From NCBI GenBank assembly GCA_019614645.1, contig JABWDB010000002.1, positions 24,913,501-24,977,500 on the forward strand: DNA of 64,000 nucleotides, given 5' to 3'. Source of the DNA: Stratiolaelaps scimitus. Its lineage: Eukaryota; Arthropoda; Arachnida; Mesostigmata; Laelapidae. The notes below the pieces were generated by a model. It searched no databases. It was not told the origin of the DNA and was given only the letters and a program-made list of their open reading frames with translations. The position numbers and the translations under genes were made by a program. Below are positions 37,362 through 50,649 of this stretch, piece after piece. Position 1 is the first letter of the stretch, and every line of letters starts with the position of its first letter.

Positions 37362-39690
37362 GGTTGGTCTTTGGTGGCGTCTCGCTGAGTTTCAAACGAA
37401 GAGAGACGAATCTACCGCTTGTCCATCGTTTGTTGGCGAGTATCTCCAAGATCAGCTGGATCCCCGCAAGGAAAGGGAATTGTGTTCACGTGACGTGTTG
37501 TACAGCGGCATCCTACCTGCGAAGTTTGCCACTTGTATCCCGCATGTCACCACATCGAATGACCGGAAAAATGCCCGGAGCATACTTTTTAAAGGTAAAG
37601 ACATATGAGTGCACGTGAATGTATGTGTATGCGTCGTGCAGAACATAAAATTTAGCGGTCATAGCTCAAAATGTACGCTATCTAATAGTTGGACACCGAG
37701 AAGATGGCAATGTACAAGCAGTTGGGGCGTGGAGAAAAGACAATAATGAAAGATTAATAAAAACAAAAACAAGTGGAAACACCTAAAACTTCAGATATTG
37801 AGTTAATTATATATGTAATCAGTTGCACGTGGCACAGACGTTGTTTCTAGTATCGGGTGTATGTTCTAGTATTAAAAATATCGCAGTTGAGAGAATTTAG
37901 TTTCCCCAATACTGTCAAGCCCGGTGGCGAGACGCATTCGTGTGTGCGCCTCGCAATCAGAGGAGACACAGATCCCCACCGTTGCACATTTGCATTTAAA
38001 GGGGTTGTCCGTCTCATGGATCACTGCCGAAAGCAGTTGTACTGTGGACGTTAAATGTTGCCTGTGGGTTAGCCCGGAAAATTTCGTTAGTCTCCTTAAT
38101 ACTGGTATGGGTTTCCCCCATAGATGATTTTTCTTCACGTACACAACTGAATTCAGTTCGGCGTTTTTTATCGCTCCATTGCATGAGCGCTGGTTGCAGT
38201 TAACGACAAAACTACCGCAGGGTCATTGTGCGTTTTGTAATACCTCTGATACTCCGGCCGCGTTTTATAGGCTGTTACAATTTTGCTTGATAATGAATTT
38301 CGAAGTATGAATGATTTAGTCGGATAACACCATATAACCGGCTGTGTAAATACGGGGAATGATTAAATATTGCTTATGCTGTGTGATACGGTGTTTAAAA
38401 GTAGGCGTATTTAAAAAGAGGAGACAAAGTGTAGTAAAAATCACATAGAACTTCATCTAGTTTTAAATAAGTTTCAAATAATTGTCTAAAGGTAATCCTA
38501 GAGTTTGACGACTTTGCAGCACTGCTGGCTTTTTCTCTTCGTCTTCGTTGGCAGTCACAGTCAATTGACGGCGAAATGGCCAAGAAGATCGCAGAGTGCG
38601 TGAAAGAATATCATAGAAAAGGAATACAGACACTTGGTTTCATTGCACGGACATCTTCTTTATTATTTTAGTACTTTGTTAATTTAAAGCACGCAGCCAT
38701 TACTGCGCTTTAAGTCCTAAACGTAATGTAAAATGCGTTATATATATAATATATATATATATAAGTCGTCAATATATTAAATTTGTCAAATAGCCCGCAG
38801 CTGGACATGCATCACCGTTGGCAAAAATCACTCGCGACATTATCATGCCAACGATAATTGGAGGCTTGCTGTGCGGTTAAGTACACTTAAAATTCGCTTT
38901 TATGATCTATCTCGATTTTAATATTGGCATATTCAAGGTCACACGTTCCGGTGTCAATGAATAGGTTAGCTCTACTCAGTGAATCCGTTCATAATTTCAA
39001 AAGTTCGGTTTCAGCCACTACAGTTACTACATTTCACACATGCGGCGACATCCCCCATTACAGTAATATTAATATGTACACATGCACACGCGTATTCTGG
39101 CCGTCAAGCCAAAAAATACACATCTCTGTAGTATATCGGCAAATAGGACAAACGTGACTGATTATAGATGTCATTGATTTTCACATCGTTGGCGACGCCC
39201 AGATGTGATACGGCCATTTAAAAGAATTGGCAAACTACCTCGAATTTGTCAGTTAACTCTGATAGCGGCGCGATATCTGCCGCTGGATATTCGTAGTTGT
39301 TTCTGTCGTAGTTATCCTATAAGAGTGGCAGAGCAAGCTAAGAAAAGGAAGCGCTGGGTAACTTTTAGATGTGGCGGTCCAATCCATTGAAAATCTCTGT
39401 ACAATCCAATAGGTTTGCGAAAAGAAAATCGTTGATCCCGCTCACCCCTTATTACCTCAAGTGATATACTGTTAGAATGGCGACTAGATACGCGTGTAAT
39501 TCACTCAGCAGGTGTGAGCGTTCGAGAAGATTCATCAATATAAAGTCGCCAACCAACTCAGGCCAACCCCGTTCTTCAGCATAGGTGCTGAACTCTATTG
39601 TCATTAACTCGAAACTGGGTTAAAATAACATCCGATTCAAATCAGTCAAGGTCGTTGTCCTCCTACTGGCTACAAGTTGCTCCTAACATA
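37362..39690. other. Intergenic spacer between PROPPIN copies A and B
   Basis: It holds a second copy of the dispersed 90-bp repeat (37994-38083) and short TA tracts near 38740-38762. The 133-codon plus-strand frame 37207-37608 runs antisense through copy A exon 1 and looks like chance. No further propeller exon was found here. Confidence 0.55.
37994..38083 (+). repeat. Dispersed repeat, copy 2 (90 bp)
   Basis: Gap-free match to 661-750 in the same orientation with 12 mismatches in 90. It sits in the spacer between two WDR45-like genes. Confidence 0.75.
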
Positions 39691-40416
39691 CTACAGCTCA
39701 CCGGGGTAATGAGGACAAATATTGACAATGTTATCAAGGTATTCATTGGTGATTGAGCCCGTTTCTGAGAAAGTGCATTTGTGAAGCATCCCGTCTTCGT
39801 AGAGAGTATACACAACATAATCATCGCCGTCCTTCGGCCCAAACACGCACAGACCTGACGCGTGGGCCGGGAGCTTGAATGATTTCATGTCGAGTATTTC
39901 ACGCCGCGGAGACAGGTAATAGAGCGGATTGAACAAATTGACCCTGTAAATAAAAATATCATACCCATAGGGTGTAAGTGTGCTAGGATAAGCCTCATTG
40001 TTACAGTTATAAGGCTTTGTAAGGACTCCTTATAATTCCAATAGGCGTCGACTTCGACATTTCTTCATTACTCCTTGTGATATTCAAAGGTTCGAAATGG
40101 TCAAACAAAAACAGAGACAAATTCACAGTAATGCTATCTAGCAACTTTTCATGCGATGCTGCCATAGTTGTTCATGTTGCCTATATAAGATCGAGAGTTA
40201 TGTAATGATGATGTCTGTACAATGCCCACGTGTTTGCGAGCACACTTTGTTTAGTGAGCCAGTAACGCCGAGACGGGATGGTAACAACGCAGCGAGGGCA
40301 TAACTGATTCGAAAAAAAATGGGCAAAATGATTTCGCTCGAACAGAATACAATACATAAGGGACTACAGATTCGAAATTTGTGATAATCCGAGTTCGGAC
40401 TGCGTATAATGACTCA

Positions 40417-40461
<45 letters not shown>

Positions 40462-43400
40462 GTAATACTCTTGTTATGTAATTATAATATGCACATCTAT
40501 AGGAATTATATAACAGATAGATGTCTACAAATGACTGAGTTGCTGACAGTGAAGGAACTGGCAATCTCGTAATTTACGTTACCTGTTAAGTGATGGGTCG
40601 AAGATGGCGAAGATGTGTATTGTTTCCTTGTTAGATGAACAGCAGAGATATTTGTCATCGGGCGAAAAGTTGATACTGCGCATACTGACTTGGTCAAATC
40701 CCCGTCGAAACTCAAACAACTTCGAAAACGGCCTTAGGATGTCAAACACGCGTATCAAAGTTCCTGTAACGATAAAGCTGGGATGCTATATCATGCTTAC
40801 TGGCTCATTTAACTACATCCATTCGAATTCCTCAACAATAATCTCGAATAATATACAGGCGTTTGCACAGGATGTGACGAATCACGTTATGTGTGAACGT
40901 TCGGTAATATAGTCATAGTGAGTGAGACAGCCTTTGACTGTTCATATCAATGTCAAAACAAACCCTTTTCGCTAGCGGTCGCAAGCATGGTGCCGTTTCG
41001 GCTAATTGCGATGCACACGATGTGAGTTAAATGAGCTGGCATCGTGAAGCCAGGAGAAGACCACGAAGGGAACTTTTGGATGCTGACGGTGCCGATATTT
41101 AGGCCAGGGTATGCCTGTCAACAGAAACACACACATGGCAAATGCGCATACTGAGGCGACGAAACAGATATTGGCGTTCAATGACAGCGAACATAGGAAA
41201 CCAACAAAACACCAGCAGAGAACACTTGGTACTCTAGTATGCGTGGTAGATTTCAACAATATATTACCATATAACAAAACACATATCGTATATATTCAGG
41301 GCCGCTTGCTACCAGATAGAGCTTGGATATTCTTCTCCGTATTATAAACTTACTATTATTATTAAAATTATCACTAAAATTCTACAATGGTGAGGGTGAT
41401 TTGAAGAATGGGTTTCGCCGTGGTTGACTGCAAATATTTATCCACACTGCTGAGCCTGCTAGGACTTACTTGACACTAGGTATTAATTAGCTCCTGTCCT
41501 AATAAATACATCCAGCCCAAGCTGATCTGCCCCACCCGGATACCAGCGTTAACTATGCGAAAAACAAGATAGCAGTAAGCAAGCCTTCGAATATGTGAAA
41601 CCTCATTGCAGTCTTTCATTTGCACAAGAGGCAGCTCCCATGTCGGCGATAGAAATTGCTCTCGACGAGACGCTATAAATTAATAAGAATATCATCTAGC
41701 AGCGCTATACGATGAACTATGATGGCCATAACAACGTACCAGAATGAGAGGTTGAGAATGACCCAGTTCGCAAATCCCTTTCGGGTTTGGAAAAGTTTGA
41801 AAGCGGATTAGATATGTACAATCTGGAAAGCTGTACATTTCAATCTGGCTTGTGAAGACGACAGCCATATAATCGAGTCGTAGACGGACGGCAAGCACCT
41901 GCAAGTGTATTATAACAATCGGGAAGGATGCACGATCATCCAGCGGCAGAATTTAAATTGAATGGATTATCAATCTTTTCATATATATATATATTATACG
42001 CGCTGAACTTTTATTTATATCAGATATCACCTGTTACGATATCGTCTATTCAGTGGCACTACAGGGGCCATTAATACGAGCATAACATAAAACTGTGGAT
42101 GAGTGGAGAGGTGGGACTGCAGCTGACTATCAGTCGAAATCCGAAATCTTAGGAAGATAACAAGGACGCTACGGCAAACGTCTAGGCAAAAAAAAAATAT
42201 ATATATATGTACGTACCTTTTGATAGAACTTCAAAGTCATGACAATTCGTTTCTTCTCATGGTCATACACAAACACCCGATGTATCATCTCGGTTATAGG
42301 GGTGTCCGGTACCAAAATGAGGAAATTGCTGCGGTTCAACATTTCAATCTGAAGCAACAGCAATAACAGGTACACAGATCCATGATCGATTGGGATTAAT
42401 ACATATATTTAAAGAAAAGAAAATAGGAAAACTTAACTTCTTTAATTAATTTGGACAGGGAGTCATAATTTTGTGTTGTGATTGCTTTATGATAGTTGAT
42501 TATCTTCTCGCTGTTGACGGTCGGTTTCTGCGAAACTCATTCAATCTGATTACGTAGTGAAAGCAATGCAAAGGAGCTAGTAACTGCATATAAGAGAGCT
42601 TAAGCATTGTAGAATTGCAGCTCCTTTAATAAACCAATAAACCTTTACTATTACTTTACTGCATTTCCGTTCCAGCGGACGCCGTTGATTGAAGTTCTTT
42701 CAGTTCGACCTAATTGTGGAGTAGTCTTATAGAGTTTCACTCAAGTGGCGGACTGCACATTGGTTTCCAGAGAAATATTTAATATATATTGTTAAATTTA
42801 TTTTTTGCTTCCTCCATAGACTCGAATGTGAATCGGTATCAAGGGTCTGTTCTGTTGTTGCAACGAATTTTTTGTGTGGCGATTATCTCGACAAGCATTA
42901 ACGCTTTCGGAAATAGTCTAACAGAAAAGTTTGCAAACTTGCGAGTTATATATAGGTTAGACAAGGCCGAGTTTTTGAAGGATGAGCTTCCTCCTTTAAA
43001 GGAGAGAGTAATTAAACAGCAAACTTATTTAACAAGTTAGAGAGGAATAGACAATGATATTCGAGCACGTTCCTTTAATCAATACGTTTACATTAGCATA
43101 CAGGAGACACTGCGGCAAGGAAATGATCACTGGAAAAAATACCACAGCGAAAAATGTATCGGTATTATCCAATATGAGTATGCAAGAACTTACCTTGCTG
43201 ATGGAGATCGGACCATGATGAATCCTCATGTGTTCAAGTTCAGCAAACGGCTCCACGTTGAACACTTGTAACATATTGTCGGAATAACATGCAAAGGCAT
43301 CTAGTACAAGATGAAGGGAGACACAATACGGGGGTATCTTGTTTAGGAAATTCGTACACGGTGTGAAATTAACGATAGAGGCTCACATGGGCCCGCTTCA

Positions 43401-44212
43401 TTATACCAGCAGGCAACGAGACAACATTGCGAAGGTCATTATTTGCCATCAAAGTAGAATAAAAATGTACTAATCACCCGCCGTCCTGTCAACGACAATT
43501 CTTTAATATGGGGCTTTCGACGGAGTGCGTAGGATCGATGCAATTTCGAAGTGAACAAAAAATTACCCAATTTTAATGGGAATACCAACTGTCATCGGCA
43601 AAACAAGTGGACTTTGCTGGTAACTTGTATTTTGAGAAATAAATGGTAGAAACGCAAATTCGCATTTTAATTGCAGGTGCTTGTATAGGCCTACAATATG
43701 AGCTTTCAACAACAACAAGTAGAATATTGATATTTGCCATAGCCTAGCGAAGGCCTTCTATTGACTGTATGATGAGATGCAAAAAGCATACCCCACTCGT
43801 TGCAATTTTAATATAACAAGCGAATCTTGCAACTGGGTCGTTAACACGGATGACTGTGCTTATCTGTGCTTATTTCAAACTTAAATGATGCTCGTCTCAG
43901 GTATTCAAACCCTGCGGACTTCACCATTTGCTCCGAGCTCGTGAAGTTAACAAAATATACAGCTGATATCCGCGTGACAAACAACAGCGTGGTTGCACAG
44001 GGTTCCTTGAACGGTGATAGTGCATTACGATTACTAACTAACTATGTCGTCCACGTCAGAAATGCACAATACGGATTCGCGCACGTTTTGAGACGTTTTA
44101 GAGGAGGCTGTTGATCAAATGAAGAACTCCATGAAATGATTTATCGGTTTGAAACAGAACACTAATACATACCGTAACTTTGGTTAAAAGCGATTATTCT
44201 GCTGTCACCCAT
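39691..44212 (-). CDS. WDR45/WIPI4-like PROPPIN, copy B (7 exons)
   Basis: Minus-strand coding exons: 44212-44173, 43300-43194, 42348-42217, 41898-41740, 41114-40964, 40763-40583, 39943-39691. They give 340 residues with the same phases as A and C. All donors are GT. Exon lengths 107, 132, 151 and 181 equal those of copy C; exon 4 is 159 bases against 171 in C. Family signatures include [59 protein letters not shown] and HKCTFSETG. The lipid-binding FRRG is intact (215-218). The N-terminal NQDQ reads NQSY (10-13), so the acidic residue that human WIPI4 uses for ATG2 is replaced by Ser. The Cys before INFS is replaced by Ser. Predicted role: PI3P-dependent membrane recruitment with reduced or changed ATG2 contact. 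Confidence 0.85.
40418..40455. repeat. (TA)n microsatellite
   Basis: TA tract in the last intron of PROPPIN copy B. Confidence 0.9.
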
Positions 44213-47203
44213 TTTTCCCAGCAGAGATGTGCAGCACACGGTGGCTACGCAAGGGTCTGGTGTTTGTTTGACCCGATCAAATTACACCATATACCATCAT
44301 CCCCCCAACCAGCTGACGATTTTAAAGCTGAACGAGAGAGAGAGAAGGAAAGGGGCGTGGAATTACGAAGGGTATTGGGACCTTCAAGCGGTGACCGCCT
44401 TCATCTGCGAGCGAAACGAGCACATGTCGAATTTGTTATTGACACGATTAATTAATAATTAATTAATTGATAATTAGTTATGTGGTTGTATTCACATGCT
44501 TGTTTTAGTTGTAATCATGTACAGTTCAAAGTATATTATTTGTTCAGCAACTAAATCTAAGCGCTGACCTAGAACTAGCAGCCGTATTCATCCATGCACT
44601 TCAGCGTATTTTGCAACTTCACACGCCAATGTCAAACCAACTAACACGGATCAGTTGAACGTTGCTAAGAATGAAAATAAATGGAATGCACAACAACTAT
44701 CGGCGTCTACAAGTTCAGGAATTGTACGAACGATTTAGTACTAGCGCCAAGGGTCATCTTAGTTCTTTAGAACAACATCAGCTGAAGAGCCAAAATTAAT
44801 AAAGTAAATTATATCGTATGACGTTACTCTGGAGGAGTAATTCTCCATAGCTGTTGTTCGCTGGAGCAAATGGGCTAGAATTTAATTTTGTTCGTTGGAT
44901 ATGGGGGAGAAAACGCTTGAAGGGTCAACCTGCAGTATGAACGTCCGCGAAGATTCTTGAGGTATTGTGTCTAGCCAGATTCGAAGCGATTGTGAGTCGA
45001 TGTAGAAGAGCTTCAATGTGAACGGTACTTGATGGGATCTTATCAAATCCAGCTTCGAGTACTAGCTGAAAGGACTGCTTTTAGTGATGTTAGTTAAAAA
45101 AGTAGAGGCCACTGTTCGCTCTGTACGGGATTATACAAGCTGAGATTTCTTTACATTAGAAAGGAAATTCGTTTGCTTGACACTTGCTTTAATGTAATAC
45201 TTGTGATCATTTATGATATTGGATCCGCCTCAGAGCTATGCGTATTTTCCAGCGGATAGAGCTGAGCACCAAAATGATTGAGCTGGGTAATATGTCGAAA
45301 CACATTCATGGAATGATTTGAATGTCACCGTCAATGAACACCGTTTTATTATGATACACTTACTGCTTGGTCTTTATTTGAGCGTGTTATTTTTACTGCA
45401 TACACACTTTCTTATCACCGAGTCCGAATCGCACTTTATAATACAACTCAAAGGGTACTACTAATAATATTATAATACTAATATATACAGTATAAAAAAG
45501 TCGTCAATTATTTGTACATGCACCAACATTGGAGAAACCGCTCGTGCACCCTTAGGCAGTGAAGGTTTCTACAAAATAACTGACTGATTATTCGTAACAC
45601 GTCCCTTATATATATATATATATGATATCAATTACACTCTGTGATTATATTACTTGTAGTATGGCATTCATTATTAGCCCTATGAAACGTATCTTCTTTC
45701 CATTTCCTCACACTTTTTCCCTCACTGGTTGATCGACATTTAGGCCGTCCATTTCCTTGTCCTTGTTGATATATAGGACAACTATTTTGAGAGACGCCTT
45801 CCCAATCTCGATGCACATACCTCAACTGTTTTCGAATCAATCAATCCGTCCATTTCCACGTTCAATTTTATTCTTTATTCTGTACGCATATACAGGGTGC
45901 GACAATAGTCACTGTTCATAAATAAGCCCAAAATTCGACATAAAAGTTTGATGCGACCTACGGCGCTGTAGTCATAGGAAGCATATCGCTCTACGAATGT
46001 GTAGCGTTCACTATGCCACATCAAATTAATTAAGATGGAAAAATATAGATATTTTTGGTCCAGTTCTACAGCAACGTTGGAGGTGACCCTGGACTTTAAC
46101 CACTTCAGTCCCGTCCGCCCATAGATGAACTAATTATCAGTTCAAAAAGTTTCGAGATTATATCTAAAAACTCGTTCGCACAGCAGCTTGAACTTAAATG
46201 GCGTTTCCCAGTTAACCATCAACCCTGCCCTCACGAGAGAACATGCGATCCATTCTTTTGTCGTTAAAATGTGAGCTAGGTATGCGAGCATTGCGGGGCT
46301 AATTCAAAGTATTGAAATACTCCGTTGGCTTACCACCGGAGTAGGGATGCAATGTTCTTAGTTTTCGCTGAATTTCTCACCGAGTCGGTGCGCTGGCAAA
46401 TACCCCCAGAAAAAAAAACTCACGAAGCCAATAATGTACGTGTATCAGCCCCGCTTGGGGACTCCCTTGATCAACTCCGCTCAAGAAAAAAAAACACATC
46501 CATATTCGGCAATAGTTGTTAGACGTATGTACAAATGCAGTGTGTATACAACATGCTTCAAACATATATATCACACTTCCACGCACCATCCGGGGCGAGA
46601 AAGCCACACATGTTATTATCAACTCTATGAATAGAGCGTTATGCAGCATGCATATCCGCCCATTGAATTGTTTTTGGAACAATTTTTGATAGAAATATGG
46701 TACGCTGTGCGGCATAACTTATTAGCCACTTCCTGACGGTGGGATATTCGGCTATTTTTATGCAGGTTCGTTTTGAATATATCGTTTATATGAGGCATAC
46801 ATTTGTTTATTCTTAAAATCGCAGCGTCAGGCCAGTTGTCTCCAAAGTTATATTGTCTTTATTCGGTCTGTTTGTTCGCTAGTTAGTAGTGCATCAATGA
46901 GTGTTCAATACAATTGGTTTGTTAAGTCGATTCATTCAGCCGGATGTACTAATTAGTTCAAAGTACATGCCGTTCCCCTGTTTCGGCTCTCGCCTTCAAT
47001 TACATCCTACCCGAACCCGCAACACTACATTCGTATGCGAGTTTCAGCCATTCAGCAAACTGCAGTGTACCTCGTTGATCTTTCTCCTACCTACATCTCA
47101 TCAACTACGATAAGAATATCTAATAGAATCATCACAATTACACTCTCTTTACATATGATGAACGACTCATGTTGGCTTATGCTCTTCGACACAACAGTGT
47201 TAC
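44213..47203. other. Intergenic spacer between PROPPIN copies B and C
   Basis: AT-rich. An ATTAATTAATTAATT-type palindromic run lies near 44447-44470, and TACAGGGTG occurs at 45891-45899. No fourth PROPPIN exon was recognised. The open frames here match nothing I know. Confidence 0.55.
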
Positions 47204-50200
47204 CTAACACAGTTCCTGTTTATCGTGTGGGCAGACATCGAAGAAGCGGTCGAATGCTTCAAGTGAAGCTCGGGTCGTTTCGGAGAAAATGTATTTGTGA
47301 AACGTTCCGTCGACACAGACAGCGTACACGATTTGGCCACGTTCAACCTGTGGCCCGAACGCGCACATGCAGGCGCACTCCGCCTTGACCTTGAATGAAG
47401 CCAACGCTCGTACCTCGGTGCCGAATGACGCGAATGAGGTGAAATCGAACGGATTGATTGATCGCCTACAAGTATTAACAATGATTGATCCGATTATTAG
47501 GAGCGCATTATTTGTCTAATTGTAAGACTCATTGTCCCGTATGCATATTGCATCTAACCATATGACATGCTAATTGATTCAAATTGAAATTGTGATGACA
47601 ATATTTTTGACGATTATTTCGGTTAGCATTTCTGTAGTTGGTAACTATAGAACAGACATTTATGCACGACGATTTCGCAATGTGGGCAAAAAGAAGAAGT
47701 AGATACCTATTAAGTGATGTGTTGAGAATGGCGAAGATGTGCACAGTGCCCTTGTCAGACGAACAGCAGAGGTATCTGTCGTCGGGCGAGAAGTTGATAC
47801 AGTACATCGTGGCCGGGTCATTTCCCCGTCGAAACTCGTACAACTGTGCAGATGACCTCGCGGTGTCAAACACACGTATCAGAGTTCCTGTAACAAGAAG
47901 AACAGATTTATGTTATTTCATGATAGAAGTGAAAACTGTTGCCCAACTAAATAGCATTTCAAGTAGTTAAGCCTTGCTTACACTAGATAGAATGACAACT
48001 GGCATAATTCGCGAATAGCTCGTGTCCAATTAGCGATAAATTACGTACGGCACCTTATTATGTCAAAATACCGTTCCTCTGGTCAATGGAAACTGTCCAA
48101 CGATTTGGTCGACTGTATATTTTTACAATATAACTGTCAAAAGTAATATCCAATCAAAATTCGAATAGTTATTGTAATATTTTTCATATTTTCACAAATG
48201 CGTTTATATATTTATTGTATATATTGCGGCAGTGCTGAATATAAGCCAAAGACGAACCCTTCTGACTGGCGGTAGCAAGCATAGTGCCACTTTGGTTGAG
48301 AGCGATGCACTCCAGTTCACTTTGATGAGCATTGATCGTGATTGAGTGAGGGGGCGATGAGGATAAGTCTTCAATCATGACGGACCCAATTTTTTGGCCA
48401 GGATATGCCTGTTAAATAAACCATACATAGATGCAAGGTGAACTCTTAATGTTCCATAAGCAAATGTATGAAACAGTTAGAACAACGTGAATGTGTTCTC
48501 ATATACACTGTATTCGATTCGACTAATAATCCATTAGATTTATTATTTTTGAACGCGGTGACATACGAGAATGATCCGCTGTGAAGTTGCAAGGGGACTC
48601 AGCTCACAAATCCCTTTGGGGTTTGGGCGCGTGTCACGAACGTGAAGAGTCTTCGGTACCCCCGGAAACGAGAATACACTGATCTGGCGACTGCGAACGA
48701 CGACCATCTTATCACGGCGAAGACGAACAGATAACACCTGTCAAATAACATTAAACGGGCGCCACAAATTACAAAAGTCGAATGAATCAGATCGTCAGCC
48801 TGCGATATATTATACATTTACTCCTTTTTAAACATATATACACTAATAATTCCTTAATATATATATATATATATATATATAGATGTGTATACCTTGCCAA
48901 CGAAGGCTGAGTCCATGCAAACACTGTTCTTGTTTATATCGTAACCAAGCACGACATTATCGGCACAGTTTCCACTGCCGTCAGGTATCAAGGCAAGGAA
49001 ATTTGAACGGTGCAACATTTCGACCTGAAAAAAAATCAGAAAAAAAATAATTTATTATCGTATTGTGGTATGTTACCAATTCGTGTAGCTAGATTCATAA
49101 AGATAAATAATAAACTAATAAAGGTGAGGGTAAACGGGCATTTCTATGAAAGAGGTTACCAACAACTAGCAAATTGGATAGGGTAAATAGTTCTTATCAA
49201 GATTATTTACAATAACATACCTTGCCAATGGGGGGCAGATCCGGATGATCAGTGATGTGTTCAACTTCAGATAACGGCTCCATGTTGAAAATTTGTATGC
49301 CATTGTCGGATGCGCAAGCGAACAAAGCTGCCATAATGAATTAAATGAAACCATGTGTTTAAAGATTCTCACGAAGCGTTCGAAGAAATCTAGACACTCC
49401 GAACATCACACAGACTCTGTATGGCTTCACGTCATAATGTCGATCAGTAGCGGCATTGTCTCTTTCCAAGATAAATACTTTCAAAACAACGTTACACAGA
49501 AGTCTTACATAGACGACAGGAGGCTAGAATTTCTATGTTAGTTCAGGAAGGTGTTCTCATAAACGACGCGTTTGTAATACATAAAGTAAGGGTTTCCAAA
49601 TGAGTCACATGAAGATCGTCATTTGAATATTTTCAACAGGAAATATAACACTTTCCTTGCAATGAAGCGGGAATTAGAAATTAAATTAAGCCCCCCATGG
49701 TTCTTGACTCACATAAGGCAATGTGGATGTTACTGTCACGATACAGATAACTTGTAGTTAAATAAACTGGACAGGTGAACGCTAATACAGCGCCTAAGAA
49801 ATGTTGATTTCTGGATGAGCTATACGCAATTTGTTAATTGCGATTTTTACTGTCGAATTTTGAAGTAGATAGATTCATCTAAGGTCACCGAAATTATTTG
49901 GACCGATAGTAATATTAGCAAGTAAATAACAAAATCGTATCAAAAGCGCAACTCTAAATAGAACATATTTTATTTTGAGAGTGTGACCTGCTACAGCTAA
50001 GTTCGCTGTCACTGAGCTGCTGTCAACTTCTGCTAGCTAAGCAATCGATTCTATGTGACTCCTATGGACATAACTGGAGCATACGCTGGAAAACAACAAT
50101 TGTTCTTATCAATGACGAGATCGCCAATGATTGGTGGAGTTGAACTGAAGATCTACTATAAGTTACAAAACGCTAAAATCGTTCCACAAAGTCGAGTCAA

Positions 50201-50649
50201 AAGCACTGAGACATAAAAATACAATATTATTTATTTTGTAATCATTCAAGCTTGGGCTGAATAAGGTCTACACAATACGCACTTGCACTAAGCCAATCAA
50301 CATACCGCTGTTCTTTTCTTAATGATCTTGTCCAAAACAGAACTGGCTTTCTCTCTCTCTCTCTCTCTCTGCGTCTCGATTTCCAGAAACCGAAAAGCGT
50401 GCCCTTCTCAGAAGTTTGAATCCCACAAACTTTGACAGCTGGTATAGGTCGAGACACAATATGGACGCTTCGATTCAAGTATTCTTATTGACAATTGTTA
50501 TTGTGCGAAGAAAAATATCCCGAGTTGTCGAGCGCGTAGTTTCCTTCTAAGTAAAAGTGGTTCTGGAAATCCACAAAAAGCTTCACACGCATACACTTAC
50601 TTTGGTCTTGGTTAAAACGCAGAGAGTGGACTTTTGTGTTGGAATTCAT
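47204..50649 (-). CDS. WDR45: WDR45/WIPI4 orthologue, PROPPIN copy C (7 exons)
   Basis: Minus-strand coding exons: 50649-50601, 49327-49221, 49024-48893, 48737-48567, 48408-48258, 47887-47707, 47465-47204. They give 350 residues. This copy is closest to vertebrate WDR45: SLRFNQDQ (9-16), [88 protein letters not shown] and [13 protein letters not shown]. The lipid motif FRRG is intact (222-225). The Asn/Asp equivalent to human N15/D17, which contact ATG2, are present (N13, D15). Expected role: autophagosome formation, coupling ATG2 lipid transfer to PI3P membranes. It is the probable parent of copies A and B. It sits head-to-head with the TMEM130-like gene, 1.15 kb apart. Confidence 0.92.
48857..48881. 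repeat. (TA)n microsatellite beside a splice donor
   Basis: The TA tract begins about 11 bases inside the intron that follows exon 3 of PROPPIN copy C. Copy B has a TA tract at the same place (about 42198-42209). Confidence 0.85.

Noticed and set aside
37207..37608. 133-codon plus-strand open frame
   Set aside because: It is antisense to exon 1 of PROPPIN copy A, and its composition does not resemble a known protein.
44213..47203. Search for a fourth PROPPIN or a pseudogene fragment between copies B and C
   Set aside because: I found no FRRG-type, NPKGICE-type or AYPG-type segment on either strand.
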